The translations under genes and the position numbers were made by a program. The notes beneath the pieces are model-generated. The model saw nothing but the letters and a program-made list of their open reading frames with translations. It did not search any database and was not told the DNA's origin. A stretch of DNA of 64,000 nt from Pararobbsia silviterrae (GTDB lineage Bacteria > Pseudomonadota > Gammaproteobacteria > Burkholderiales > Burkholderiaceae): the NCBI RefSeq assembly GCF_003628125.1, contig NZ_RBZU01000003.1:434001-498000 (forward strand). The letters run 5' to 3'. The first letter of the stretch is position 1, and every line of letters begins with the position of its first letter. Of the stretch, positions 20,678 through 31,069 are shown piece after piece.

Positions 20678-23600
20678 TCAGTCGAAACGCCGATTGAACG
20701 CGACATCCACGCCGTTGAGCGTGCCGCTGTGAATCGCGAGCGACCAATTGCGCGTGATCGTCCACGTGATCTTGAACAGGTTCTGCGCGGTCTGCAGCCC
20801 CTGCTCGTAGCCGAACACGAAATGCTCGTTGATCGCCTTCGCGATCTGCACGACCTGCGGATCGGTCAGGCCGTTCTGGCTTTGCCCGATCGTGAATTCA
20901 TCGAGCCCGAAGGTCTGCGCGATCCGCTTGCCGCCCGTGCTGCCGAGCAGCGCAAGCGCGGTCGACATCGTGTTCTGTTGGCCGAGGTTCGTCGTCGTAT
21001 CCGTGCCATGTCCGAACAACAGCCATGAGAGCTTTTCGGAATCGGGCAGATCGGGGATCGAGACGAGCTTCGCGATCGGCGCGCGCACGGTCCCCGTGAC
21101 TTGCACGCCCGCCTCGTACTCCTGGTTGCGGCGCATCGCGAGAATATTGATGCCGGGGTTGTCGACCGGTCCGTTGAACGTGAAGTAGCCGTTCTCGATG
21201 TCGAGCTTGCGGCCGAACGCCTCGTACGTCGATCCGGGTTCGACGCGCACGTTGCCGTCGGCGCGCAGCGGCTCGTTCGGCGCGCTGACGACCGTGATCG
21301 CGCCGCGCAACGCCATATCGGCGCCGCTCCCCTTGAAATAGAACCGCTGTCCGAGATCGATCGACACGTTCGCGCGCGGCGCAAAGCGGCTGACCGGTTT
21401 CTCCGACGCGGCCGGCACGCCGGTCGCGGGCGCGGCGCCCACGAGTTCGCCGTCGCTGCGCACGATCTTGACGTCGTCGCCGAGCGCGGGCGCGGCGCTC
21501 TCGGGCAGGTCGAATTGCGCGTGATCGACGACGAACTTGCCGTCGATCGCGAGGCCGCCGACGGGCCCCGAGTGTTTGAGATCCGCGCTGCCCGAGAGCG
21601 ACAGTTGCCGATCGGGCGAGGCGAAGATCTGAAGCTTGTCGGCGATGATCTGCGCGGAGATCTGCGGATCGTCGCGGTCGAGCTGGATCTCGCCGGTCGC
21701 CTTGAGCAGGCCGTCCGCGCCATGAAACTCGACTTGTTTGAGGTCCACGCGGTTGTCGGTCAGATCGATCCGCACGATGCCGTTCTTGAGCGTGATCTGC
21801 TGGTCGACGGCCGTCACCGACAAATCGTCGCCCGTCAGCGCGCCGTTGAGCTTGAGGCGGCCGACTTCGCCCGAGACATCGAGCGCGAGCGCCGCGCGGC
21901 CCGCAAGCAGATAAGCGGGGCCGAACAGTTCGCCCGTCGTCTTGAGCGCCGGCACATCGGCCTGAATATGGCCGCTGATCGGCTCGCCGCGCTCGAACGT
22001 CAGCATGCCGTCGCGCGCCGCGAGTTCGACCGTCAGATCCGCGCTCGCCGTGCCGATCCGGCTCGCATCGACGGCCGCGTTCACGTGCGCGCGATTCGCG
22101 CCCTCGAAATCGACGCGCGCCGCGAGCTTGCGCAAGCCGAGCGGCACCACGCCGCGGCCGTTCCCCGACTGCAGATCGCCCGTGCGGCGCTGGATCGCGA
22201 GATGGCCCGATGCCGTGTTCGCGAGCGTGAAATCCCAATCCGCATCGAAGACGAGGTCGGTGCGCAGCGTCGACGGCGTGCCGCTGAACTCGGCCTGGAT
22301 CGCGAGCACGCGGGCGAGCGCGAGGTCGCTCAGCGAACCGGCCGACGTGATCCGGCCGTGATCGAGTTCGAAGCGACCGAGCGCCAGCGTCGCCGTATCG
22401 ATCGCGATCTTGGTGTCGCCGATCGAGACCTTCTGATCGGCCACAGCGACCTGTACGGGCGATTGCAGCGCGATACGCGGCGAGCCGCGGTTGTCGAGCG
22501 CCGAGATCGTGCCGGACCATGCGGTCGCGCCGCGCGCTTCGGTCAGCGCGCCGCGTCCGGCCACGCCGAGATCGACCGGATGTCCCTGGACCTTGCCCGT
22601 CGCGCTTGCATCGAAGGTATGCGCGGCGCGCGTACCGCTCAGGTGCGCGGCGAGCGTCGCGAACTCGACACCGGGCACCGCGACGTCGCGCGCGTCGAGC
22701 GTCAGCGAGAGCGCGCCGTTCGCGCCGTCGCGCAACTCGGCGCGCCCTTGCGCGTGGCCGACGCGGTTGTCGCCGAAGACGAGATGCTCGGCATCGTAGG
22801 TCGCGCTCGCGTTCGGGTGCGCGAGCGTGCCGGTCAGATCGGCATCGGCCTTGACGAAGCCCGCGACGCCGAAACCGAGCCGTTCGAGCGCGGGCGCGTC
22901 GACATGCACGAGCAGATGGTCGCCCGCGCCGCCGAAGCCGCCCTTGAGACTCGCGTCGTTGCCCGCGACGGACAATTCGATATGACTCGGCAGCAGGCGC
23001 ATGCCGGCGAGCGCCACGGTGCCGGCGCCCGTCATCGGCAAGCCCGCGTAGACCGCGTCGCGCAAGGTGAACGTCGCCTTGACCGTCGTCGGCGCGGCGA
23101 GCGTGCCGTCGGCGCTCAAGGTGCCCGAGATCCGGACATCGCGCGGATCGAAGCTCGGATGCGCGGGCGCGGTATGGGCGACGGGCGTCGCGGTCGTCAC
23201 GCCCGCCGGGGTCCCGCCGGCGACCGCTGCGGATGCTGAGGCCGCGGATGCCGACACCGCCGCGCTAGCGCGCGCCGCGTCGCCGTGGACCGCCTGGCTC
23301 CCGCCCGCATCCGCCTGCACCGCGGGTTCCGCCTTGCTCGGCGGCATAATGGGTTTTGACGCGGCTTTTGACGCGGGTTTTGACACCGGTTTCGGCGCAG
23401 ATTTCGAGGCGGATTTCGATACGGGTTCCGACGCGAGCAGCACGAACGGATCGAAGTCCGTCAACGTGGCCTTGACCGAATAGCGCGAGGCGAGGTCGTG
23501 CTTGAGCGACCCGCTCGCTTCGACGCGGCCCTTGCCGAGCTGGAGCTTCAGCGAATCGATCTGCGTCTGCGACGGCGTGAGGCTGACCGCGGCCTGCGCC

Positions 23601-24997
23601 CGCAACGCGAGCGCCGGATCCGCGAGGTCGGCTTCGACCTGCTGCGCGCCGTCCTTGAGCACGATGCGCACGGGGCCGCCGACCCGCGTCTCGCGCACCG
23701 CGGGCGTCAGCGTGCGCAGATCGAAATTCGCGATCCGGAGATCGAACTGGCCCTTGCCGTCATGCAAGCGGCCGCTGCCTGTCACGCTCGCGTCCTTGAC
23801 GATGCGCACCTGCAGTCCGTCGATCGCCTGATCCGTCGGATCGAGATGAATCTGCGCGTGCGCGTCGATCAGCGGCAACTTGCCGTCGCCGATCAGGCCG
23901 GGCGTCGCATTGACGATCGACGCCGTGCCCGCGACGGTGAACGCCGTGCTGCCCGCCGTCGGCGCAACGGGGGCGACGTCGGCATGCACCGACAAATCGG
24001 CCGACGGCGCGCTCGCGCTGAATGCGCGCGGATCGACATGCTCGAACGCGAGCGACAGCGTCTTGAGCGGCACGTCGGCGAACGGCATCGCGACCGCGCT
24101 CGCGTGGCCGACGAGCTGCATGCCGCTCGCGTCGACCTCGGCCGTCAGCGTTTCGAGCGATCCGCTCACGCGTGCGCCGACCTTGATTTCCTGTTCGGAG
24201 ACCTTGCCCGACCATCCTGCGTCGCCCGACAGCGCGAACGGCCGCACGCCGTCGAGCTTGGCCGCGGCGGTCAACGCGCCCCACGGCGTCACGAAGCTGT
24301 CGATCGCGACCTCGTGATGGCGCCCGTCGGTGCGGCCGCGCGCCGCGATATCCGTGAATTCGGTCGTCGCATCGCCGTCGTGGATGCGGACTTTCGATAC
24401 GCGCAGTTCCTCGATATCGAGCGCGAGCGGCACGCGCAGATCGCGCGGCAGCGTCATCGGCGTCGTGCTCGTCGATGGCGCGATCCGTACGTCGATCGTG
24501 CCCGCGCGAACGTAATCGATCGTGAACTTGAGCGGACGGCGCGTCAGGCGCCAGCGCCCGTCGAACCGGTCGATCTCGATATCCGTACCCGCGTCGTGCC
24601 AGCGCAGATGGCTGAACCGCACGCCCGTGGCGAGCGCGCCGCCTTCGAACGTGCCCGACAGATGGCCGTCGAGCAGTTGCACGGCGGCCTGCCAGACGTG
24701 TCGCGTGCCCTTCTCGGTCTGGATCGCGCCGAGCACCGAGCCGAGCGCCACGACGACGAGCGCGGCGAGCGCCACCAGCGGCCAGACCGCCGCCCGGAGC
24801 CAGCGGCCGCGCCGCAGCGCCGCGCGACGTTCGGCGCGCCGCGCGTGCCGCGGATCGCCGCCGTCACTGTCGCCGTTGCCGCCATCGCCACCGTTGCCGC
24901 CGCCTCCGGAACGGCCGCCGTCACCCGCGCCTTCCGCGGGGTCGGGGTTCGCGCCGGGCGCGTGCTCTGGATTGTCGGAAGTCGGGTCTGGATTCAT
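20678..24997 (-). CDS. tamB: Translocation and assembly module protein TamB
   Basis: Large periplasm-spanning inner-membrane protein; with TamA it helps outer-membrane protein insertion, and AsmA-like members of this family also move phospholipid. 1439 residues: a Gly/Asp-rich cytosolic N-terminus (~1-50), an arginine-rich stretch followed by a single membrane helix (LRAAVWPLVALAALVVVALGSVLGAI), a long beta-rich AsmA/TamB body, and the conserved C-terminal DUF490 domain (VRVEPGSTYEAFGRKLDIENGYFTFNGPVDNPGINI ... LSWLLFGH). A Lys/Ser/Pro/Ala low-complexity insert lies near residues 525-610. It starts 9 bases after tamA. Confidence 0.94.
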   Translation of the reverse strand: MNPDPTSDNPEHAPGANPDPAEGAGDGGRSGGGGNGGDGGNGDSDGGDPRHARRAERRAALRRGRWLRAAVWPLVALAALVVVALGSVLGAIQTEKGTRHVWQAAVQLLDGHLSGTFEGGALATGVRFSHLRWHDAGTDIEIDRFDGRWRLTRRPLKFTIDYVRAGTIDVRIAPSTSTTPMTLPRDLRVPLALDIEELRVSKVRIHDGDATTEFTDIAARGRTDGRHHEVAIDSFVTPWGALTAAAKLDGVRPFALSGDAGWSGKVSEQEIKVGARVSGSLETLTAEVDASGMQLVGHASAVAMPFADVPLKTLSLAFEHVDPRAFSASAPSADLSVHADVAPVAPTAGSTAFTVAGTASIVNATPGLIGDGKLPLIDAHAQIHLDPTDQAIDGLQVRIVKDASVTGSGRLHDGKGQFDLRIANFDLRTLTPAVRETRVGGPVRIVLKDGAQQVEADLADPALALRAQAAVSLTPSQTQIDSLKLQLGKGRVEASGSLKHDLASRYSVKATLTDFDPFVLLASEPVSKSASKSAPKPVSKPASKAASKPIMPPSKAEPAVQADAGGSQAVHGDAARASAAVSASAASASAAVAGGTPAGVTTATPVAHTAPAHPSFDPRDVRISGTLSADGTLAAPTTVKATFTLRDAVYAGLPMTGAGTVALAGMRLLPSHIELSVAGNDASLKGGFGGAGDHLLVHVDAPALERLGFGVAGFVKADADLTGTLAHPNASATYDAEHLVFGDNRVGHAQGRAELRDGANGALSLTLDARDVAVPGVEFATLAAHLSGTRAAHTFDASATGKVQGHPVDLGVAGRGALTEARGATAWSGTISALDNRGSPRIALQSPVQVAVADQKVSIGDTKIAIDTATLALGRFELDHGRITSAGSLSDLALARVLAIQAEFSGTPSTLRTDLVFDADWDFTLANTASGHLAIQRRTGDLQSGNGRGVVPLGLRKLAARVDFEGANRAHVNAAVDASRIGTASADLTVELAARDGMLTFERGEPISGHIQADVPALKTTGELFGPAYLLAGRAALALDVSGEVGRLKLNGALTGDDLSVTAVDQQITLKNGIVRIDLTDNRVDLKQVEFHGADGLLKATGEIQLDRDDPQISAQIIADKLQIFASPDRQLSLSGSADLKHSGPVGGLAIDGKFVVDHAQFDLPESAAPALGDDVKIVRSDGELVGAAPATGVPAASEKPVSRFAPRANVSIDLGQRFYFKGSGADMALRGAITVVSAPNEPLRADGNVRVEPGSTYEAFGRKLDIENGYFTFNGPVDNPGINILAMRRNQEYEAGVQVTGTVRAPIAKLVSIPDLPDSEKLSWLLFGHGTDTTTNLGQQNTMSTALALLGSTGGKRIAQTFGLDEFTIGQSQNGLTDPQVVQIAKAINEHFVFGYEQGLQTAQNLFKITWTITRNWSLAIHSGTLNGVDVAFNRRFD

Positions 24998-25006
24998 CGG
25001 CCGAGG

Positions 25007-26827
25007 TCAGAACGCGATGCCGAGCGTCAGATACGGACGCCACGAATGGTTCTGGATTCCATACGCAATATCGAGATTGACCGGGCCAACGGGGCTGCGC
25101 CAGCGCGCACCCGTGCCCACGCCGCTGTAGATCGTCTTTTCGTACCAGGTATCGGTCGCGGTGCCGACATCGTAGAACACCGCGGCGCCCCAGTCGCGCG
25201 TGAACCAGTGCTGGTACTCGGACGTGCCCGTGATCATGTATTTGGTCGGCAGGATCGAGCCGCCGACGTTGTTGCCGAGGGCGTCGTAGCTATAGCCGCG
25301 CACGGAGTTCGCGCCGCCCGCGCGATAGAGCAGCGAAGCGGGCACGTCGAGCGTACTGGCCGACGTGAAGACGGCGCCGAGTTCGAGCCGCAGCAGCACG
25401 AGATCGGTCTTGCCGATCGCCACGTACTCGCGCCCGGCCGCGTAGAGCCGCCCGAACGTCGCATCGCTCGCGAGCTGCTTGACGCCGACGCCCGCCGAGA
25501 TCGTCACGATATTGCCCGAGCGCGGGAACACGAGATCATCGACGTCGCGGCGCGTCCAGGTCCAGTTCGGCACGAGCGCGGAACTCGTGACCGACGATCC
25601 GACGTTCTGGAGCAGCCGGTCGCGGTAGTAGAGCAGCGAATACGTGAAGTCGTAGTACTGCGACGTGCGCGCGCGCTGGATACCCGCGCGCATGCTGAAG
25701 ATCTCCGTGTCCTGAATATCGCTGCGCGTGTACGCCGCGAGCGCGCTGTTGACCCAGCCGTACCGGCCCGGCGGCATCGAGATCTGGACCTGCCCCTGGT
25801 CCTGATCGCGCTCGATGCGCCCCGTCACGCTGAACACCCACGCGCGGTCGAACAGGTTGAAGTACTGATAGTTGCCCTGGATGTAGGCGCCCGTGTCCGA
25901 GCTGTAGCCGACGCCCGTGCGGACCGACTGATACGGGTATTCGCTGACTTTGAGCCGCACGGGCGTGTCGTCCGGGTGCGCCGTATCGCTGTCGACGTCG
26001 AGCGCGACGCTCGCGAAATACGGCGTCGCCTGAAGCTGCTTCTGGAGTTCCTGCACACGCTCGGCCGAGTAGATCTCGCCGACATTGAGCGGATTGATAT
26101 TGGTGATGATCCAGTCGGGATACCGGCGCGTGCCGTCGATCGACAGCGCGCCGAGCGTGAACGTCGGCCCGCTCTCGAAATTGACCTGCAGCGACGCCTT
26201 GTGCGTCGCCGGATTGATCCGCGCCTCGGAATGCGTGATCTTGGCGCCGAGATAGCGCTCGGCCTGCAAGGTCTTGAGCGCCGTGTCCTTGGCGGCATCC
26301 CAGGCCTCCTGGCTGAACGGGTCGCCCTCGTGCAGCGACCACGCGTCGCGCGTGGCTTTCGCGCGCGCCGGCGCTTCGGTCAGCATGGGGCCCGCGAAAC
26401 CGAGATTGACGGTCGTCACGACCGTGATCGGGCCCGGTTCCACGTTGATGTCGACATGCCGCTTGCCTTCGATCACGCGCTCGTCGGTCGTCACGGCCGG
26501 CGTGAAGTAGCCCTGGGTTTCGAGCAGATCGGCAACCTGGCGCGGCGCGGCCGTCACGAGAAACTCGTATTCGTCGTCGGTCAGATCCTGGCGATCGGCG
26601 AACCGCGCGAGATCGAGGTGCGCCTCGAGCAGCTTGCGCAGCGCGCGCGGCGCATGAATGTCGACGACGTACAGGGCCTTGGGCTTCGCTTCGGCGCGCG
26701 GCGCGGCGATCGACACGGCGAGCGCGGCGGCCACGAGCATCCGGACCGCGATCCGCGCCGCGGGCCGCCGTACGGACAGGGCCACGCGGCAAAGGCGGGC
26801 GACAAAGGCGCGGGCGCGGACCGGCAA
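25007..26827 (-). CDS. tamA: Translocation and assembly module outer-membrane protein TamA
   Basis: Omp85-family barrel partner of TamB. 606 residues: signal-like segment MLVAAALAVSIAAPRAEA (residues 30-47 from the ATG used), POTRA-type repeats in the N-terminal half (YVVDIHAPRALRKLLEAHLDL ... GALSIDGTRRYPDWIITNINPLNVGEIYS), and a C-terminal barrel with the RGYSYDALG motif (the Omp85 lid-lock loop) ending in LGIAF, a typical terminal barrel strand. The ATG at 26740 is an alternative start placing the signal at the very N-terminus. Directly upstream of tamB. Confidence 0.93.
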   Translation of the reverse strand: MPVRARAFVARLCRVALSVRRPAARIAVRMLVAAALAVSIAAPRAEAKPKALYVVDIHAPRALRKLLEAHLDLARFADRQDLTDDEYEFLVTAAPRQVADLLETQGYFTPAVTTDERVIEGKRHVDINVEPGPITVVTTVNLGFAGPMLTEAPARAKATRDAWSLHEGDPFSQEAWDAAKDTALKTLQAERYLGAKITHSEARINPATHKASLQVNFESGPTFTLGALSIDGTRRYPDWIITNINPLNVGEIYSAERVQELQKQLQATPYFASVALDVDSDTAHPDDTPVRLKVSEYPYQSVRTGVGYSSDTGAYIQGNYQYFNLFDRAWVFSVTGRIERDQDQGQVQISMPPGRYGWVNSALAAYTRSDIQDTEIFSMRAGIQRARTSQYYDFTYSLLYYRDRLLQNVGSSVTSSALVPNWTWTRRDVDDLVFPRSGNIVTISAGVGVKQLASDATFGRLYAAGREYVAIGKTDLVLLRLELGAVFTSASTLDVPASLLYRAGGANSVRGYSYDALGNNVGGSILPTKYMITGTSEYQHWFTRDWGAAVFYDVGTATDTWYEKTIYSGVGTGARWRSPVGPVNLDIAYGIQNHSWRPYLTLGIAF

Positions 26828-26959
26828 ACAGAAATCTCCTAAACGAGGGTCGTATCAGTCGTCGATGAAGCGACGGGCGTTCGAGAGCGCCGGCCCGCGT
26901 TATTTGACCACAACCCAACCCCGACCGGCCGCGAAAGCGTCAACCCGCTCGCGCGATGC

Positions 26960-27004
26960 AATCTGCGAAGAACGCAAATTCGTAATCTGCGTTCTTCGCA
27001 GATT
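26960..27004. promoter_or_regulatory. 17-bp perfect inverted repeat at the tamA / DUF3460 divergent promoter
   Basis: AATCTGCGAAGAACGCA (26960-26976) is followed after 11 bases by its exact complement TGCGTTCTTCGCAGATT (26988-27004). The right arm overlaps where a -35 would lie for a TAAAAT -10 candidate at 27012-27017 driving the DUF3460-scpA genes. It could be an operator for a dimeric regulator or a stable hairpin in either transcript. No T tract follows, so it is not a classical terminator. Confidence 0.65.
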
Positions 27005-27076
27005 CGTGCGGTAAAATCCGGTTCGCGCATTCCCGCGCTTAGACGACAACCGCGCGTTCCCCGCGCAATGCCAGCC

Positions 27077-27262
27077 ATGTACCAGTCGGACATTACTCAA
27101 TTCCTCAACAAGCTCAAGGCAGATCGTCCGCAACTCGAAGACGAGCAGCGCAAGGGCCGCTCGCTGTTGTGGGACAAGCAGCCGATCGACCTCGAGGAAC
27201 GTGCTGACCAGCAAGCGTCGCGCATTGCCCAGACGCCGTACTCGTACTACCAGAACTTCTAA
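27077..27262 (+). CDS. DUF3460 family protein
   Basis: 61-residue cytosolic protein starting MYQSDITQFLNKLK and ending RIAQTPYSYYQNF; an ATG three codons upstream (27068) is also possible. The sequence matches the short DUF3460 family of Burkholderiales in length and in the LLWDKQPIDLEE core. No function is known. It is followed 30 bases later by scpA, so the two are likely cotranscribed. Confidence 0.85.
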   Translation: MYQSDITQFLNKLKADRPQLEDEQRKGRSLLWDKQPIDLEERADQQASRIAQTPYSYYQNF

Positions 27263-27292
27263 GCCCGCCGTTCGAGCCCCGCGCCCACGCCG

Positions 27293-28153
27293 ATGACCGC
27301 TCAGGTATCCGCCCCGGTAAGCGACGACGCGCTCGCGGCCCCGGTTGCCGATTCGACGCCCGACGTCGTCGACGGGGTCGCGTTCGCGCGCCTCTACGGC
27401 GAGCCGCTGTTCAAGCTGCCGCAGGATCTCTATATCCCGCCCGAGGCGCTCGAAGTCTTCCTCGAAACCTTCGAGGGACCGCTCGACCTGCTGCTGTACC
27501 TGATCCGCAAGCAGAACTTCAACGTCCTCGACATTCCGATGGCCGAGGTCACGCACCAGTATCTCGGGTACGTCGACCAGATCCGCGGCACCAATCTCGA
27601 GCTCGCGTCCGAATATCTGCTGATGGCCGCGATGCTCATCGAGATCAAGTCGCGCATGCTGCTGCCGGTCAAGAAGGCCGACACGGGCGAAGAGGCCGAG
27701 GATCCGCGCGCCGAGCTTGTGCGCCGGCTGCTCGAATACGAACAGATCAAGCTCGCCGCGCGCAAGCTCGACGAGATTCCCCAGCTCGGACGCGACTTTC
27801 TGCGCGCCGAGGTCTATATCGAGCAATCGCTCGCGCCGCGCTTCCCCGACGTCGATCTCGGCGAACTCCGCGAAGCCTGGGCCGATGTGCTCAAGCGCGC
27901 GAAGCTCGTCGCGCATCACAAGATCAGCCGCGAGGAACTATCGGTCCGCGAGCATATGAGCCTGATGCTGCGCCGGCTCCAGGGCGCGCGGTTCATCGAG
28001 TTCGCCGAGCTGTTCGACGTCTCGCGCGGCGTGCCCGTCATGGTCGTCAACTTCATCGCGATGCTCGAGCTCTCGCGCGAATCGCTGATCGAGATCACGC
28101 AGGCCGAGCCGTTTGCGCCGATCTATGTGCGGCTCGCCTACCTACCGACCTGA
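27293..28153 (+). CDS. scpA: Segregation and condensation protein A
   Basis: Kleisin subunit that bridges SMC heads with ScpB in chromosome condensation. 286 residues; the first ~50 are a loose leader, then FEGPLDLLLYLIRKQNFNVLDIPMAEVTHQYL (kleisin N-domain) and EYLLMAAMLIEIKSRMLLP. The C-terminal winged helix is REHMSLMLRRLQGARFIEFAELF...VVNFIAMLELSRESLIEITQAEPFAPIYVRL. No smc or scpB gene is within the window. Confidence 0.93.
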   Translation: MTAQVSAPVSDDALAAPVADSTPDVVDGVAFARLYGEPLFKLPQDLYIPPEALEVFLETFEGPLDLLLYLIRKQNFNVLDIPMAEVTHQYLGYVDQIRGTNLELASEYLLMAAMLIEIKSRMLLPVKKADTGEEAEDPRAELVRRLLEYEQIKLAARKLDEIPQLGRDFLRAEVYIEQSLAPRFPDVDLGELREAWADVLKRAKLVAHHKISREELSVREHMSLMLRRLQGARFIEFAELFDVSRGVPVMVVNFIAMLELSRESLIEITQAEPFAPIYVRLAYLPT

Positions 28154-28222
28154 ACCCGACCGGAACGGCGCGGGCCGGGCGCAGAGTCCCGGCGCGCGCC
28201 GCTTCCTCCCTCGACACCCTGA

Positions 28223-29071
<849 letters not shown>

Positions 29072-29204
29072 GCGATGCGCCGGCCGCGGCCCGGTCCGGC
29101 GTCGCGTCCGCGCGCCACCAGCCGCCGCGAGCGGCCCGACCCCATGGCGATGCGCGCCAAGACGCGCCGCGCATCGCGCCCCGTCTTGAATCAAGGAGTC
29201 ATCC

Positions 29205-29600
29205 GTGCAACGCATCATGCTGAAGTCGAAGATTCACCGCGCGACCGTCACCCATTGCGAGCTTCACTACGAAGGATCGTGCGCGATCGACGAAGACCTG
29301 CTCGACGCATCGAATATCGCCGAGAACGAACAGATCGATATCTGGAACATCAACAACGGCGAGCGCTTCACGACCTATGCGATCAAGGGTGAGCGCGGCA
29401 GCGGCATCATCTCGCTCAACGGCTCGGCCGCGCGGCGCGCGCAGCTCGGCGATCTCGTGATCATCGCGGCGTTCGCGATGGTCGAGGACGCCGACGTGCG
29501 GGGCGGCAAGCACAAGCCCGATCTCGTGTTCGTCGATGCGCAGAACCGGATCAAGGGCACGCGCGACCACGTGCCGACCCAGGCCTACGAAACCGTCTGA
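29205..29600 (+). CDS. panD: Aspartate 1-decarboxylase precursor
   Basis: Makes beta-alanine from aspartate for pantothenate. 131 residues. The self-cleavage site is visible as YEGSCAID: cleavage between Gly24 and Ser25 creates the pyruvoyl group. The start is GTG at 29205 with AAGGAG at 29193-29198; an internal ATG four codons on is less well placed. Lies 133 bases after panC. Confidence 0.96.
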   Translation: MQRIMLKSKIHRATVTHCELHYEGSCAIDEDLLDASNIAENEQIDIWNINNGERFTTYAIKGERGSGIISLNGSAARRAQLGDLVIIAAFAMVEDADVRGGKHKPDLVFVDAQNRIKGTRDHVPTQAYETV

Positions 29601-29669
29601 CACCGCGCGCGCGGCCTGCCGGCGGGACGCGGCGCCGCCTCTGGACGCCTGCCGTTCACCGCTCGCGGT

Positions 29670-30299
29670 TCAAGCCTTGGCGTCGAGCCAGTCGAGGATC
29701 GGCTGCCATTGTTCGAGATCCTTCGCGACGCGGCTCGGCGTGACGTCCCAGAGCGTCAGGCCCTGCGCGGCCAACTGGACGTAGTTCTGCGTATCGCGGA
29801 TATAGCCGAGGACCGGGAGGCCGAGCCCTTCGACGAATCGATGCAGTTGGTCCGCCGATTTGGTCCGCGCGTCGACGCGCATGCCGACGATGCCGATCTT
29901 GATGTCGCCCTTGCGGACCGCCTTCTCCTTGGCCAGCCGATCGAGGAAATCGCGCGTCGCGAGGATGTCGAAAATCGACGGCTGGAGCGGCACGATGACC
30001 CGATCCGCGAGGCCGAGCGCGACGTCGAGCCGGTTGCCGTGCACGCCGGCCGGCGTATCGACGACGACCTGTTCGAGTCCCTTCGGCGGCTTCTGCGGCG
30101 CGTCGAGATTGATGTTCCAGGCCTCGATCGCGGGCAATGCCGCCGGACGGATATCGAGCCAGGCGTGCGCGGACTGCTGGCGGTCAAGGTCGGCGAGCGC
30201 GACCCACTCGCCGCGTGAGGCGAAAAAGCCCGCCAGATTGGTCGACAGCGTGCTCTTGCCTACGCCGCCCTTCGGATTCGCGACAACGATCACCGCCAT
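29670..30299 (-). CDS. Orphan ParA/Soj-family ATPase
   Basis: 209-residue P-loop ATPase with deviant Walker A KGGVGKST (10-17), VALADLDRQQSAHAW and VVVDTPAGV. The ATG at 30299 follows GGGAGA; the longer in-frame extension to 30467 lacks family similarity. No ParB partner or parS-like cluster lies beside it, so it is more like the ParA-type proteins that position protein cargo than a plasmid partition ATPase. It converges with panD and diverges from cobU. Confidence 0.88.
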   Translation of the reverse strand: MAVIVVANPKGGVGKSTLSTNLAGFFASRGEWVALADLDRQQSAHAWLDIRPAALPAIEAWNINLDAPQKPPKGLEQVVVDTPAGVHGNRLDVALGLADRVIVPLQPSIFDILATRDFLDRLAKEKAVRKGDIKIGIVGMRVDARTKSADQLHRFVEGLGLPVLGYIRDTQNYVQLAAQGLTLWDVTPSRVAKDLEQWQPILDWLDAKA

Positions 30300-30493
30300 A
30301 GGGTCTCCCGGAGCGAAGGTGTTCTTGAAGCAGATTCGGTGCTGATGTGTTTGACGTGCCGCGCATCGCGCACGAAGGTGCGCGTGCGTCAGCGGCGCTT
30401 TATTATCGACGAAACCGTCGTCGTGCGGGAAATGCCCCCATGCAAGGCCCTCTTCCGGTAATTCCACTTATGACCCCAGGTGATTCGGAGTCG

Positions 30494-31069
30494 ATGTCGG
30501 CCTCTCCCGTTCCGGCGTCGTCAACCGCGCGCACGGTGTTCGTGCTCGGCGGCGCGCGCTCGGGCAAGAGCGCTTACGCGGAACGCTGTGCCGCGCAAAG
30601 CGGATACCCCGTGCGCTATATCGCGACCGCGACACCACCGAGCGCGCACGACGATCCGGAATTCGCCGAACGCATCGCGATCCATCGCGCGCGCCGGCCG
30701 GCCGGCTGGCAGACCGTCGAGGCGGGCGCGGATCTCGCGTCGGCCTTGCGTGACACGGGTGACGCGGGCGACGCCTGCCTCATCGTCGACTGCCTGACGC
30801 TCTGGCTGACCGGACTGTTCTTCCCGGCCGGCGGCGGGGGCCCGGTCGCGGACTGGGCCCGTCACGTCGATGCGTTCGACGCCGCGCTGGCCGGCGTTCG
30901 CGCGCCCGTCTACGTGATCAGCAATGAAATCGGCCTCGGCGTCGTGCCGCTCGGGGCCGACACGCGCCGCTTCGTCGACGAACTCGGCCGGATCAACCAG
31001 CGCATGGCCGCGCGATGCGACGAAGTCGTGCTGATGGTCGCGGGCCTGCCCATGCGCGTCAAACCATGA
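30494..31069 (+). CDS. cobU: Adenosylcobinamide kinase / guanylyltransferase
   Basis: Bifunctional enzyme that phosphorylates adenosylcobinamide and then transfers GMP, forming AdoCbi-GDP in nucleotide-loop assembly. 191 residues: P-loop GGARSGKS (19-26), the guanylylated histidine in AIHRARRPAGW (His64), and the LIVDCLTLWLTGLF and VISNEIGLGVVP strands. Start uncertain: ATG 30494 has a close GGAG; ATGs at 30470 and 30440 are in frame. Its stop overlaps the btuF start (ATGA). Confidence 0.93.
   Translation: MSASPVPASSTARTVFVLGGARSGKSAYAERCAAQSGYPVRYIATATPPSAHDDPEFAERIAIHRARRPAGWQTVEAGADLASALRDTGDAGDACLIVDCLTLWLTGLFFPAGGGGPVADWARHVDAFDAALAGVRAPVYVISNEIGLGVVPLGADTRRFVDELGRINQRMAARCDEVVLMVAGLPMRVKP

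Noticed and set aside
18457-20706. 749-codon leftward frame opposite metG
   Set aside because: Antisense shadow of an unmistakable methionyl-tRNA synthetase.
23498-26842. 1114-codon rightward frame opposite tamB and tamA
   Set aside because: Spans two genes antisense and has Arg/Asp/His-rich shadow composition.
30300-30493. Cobalamin riboswitch upstream of cobU
   Set aside because: Only ~190 bases with none of the core riboswitch motifs; no B12-box-like text.
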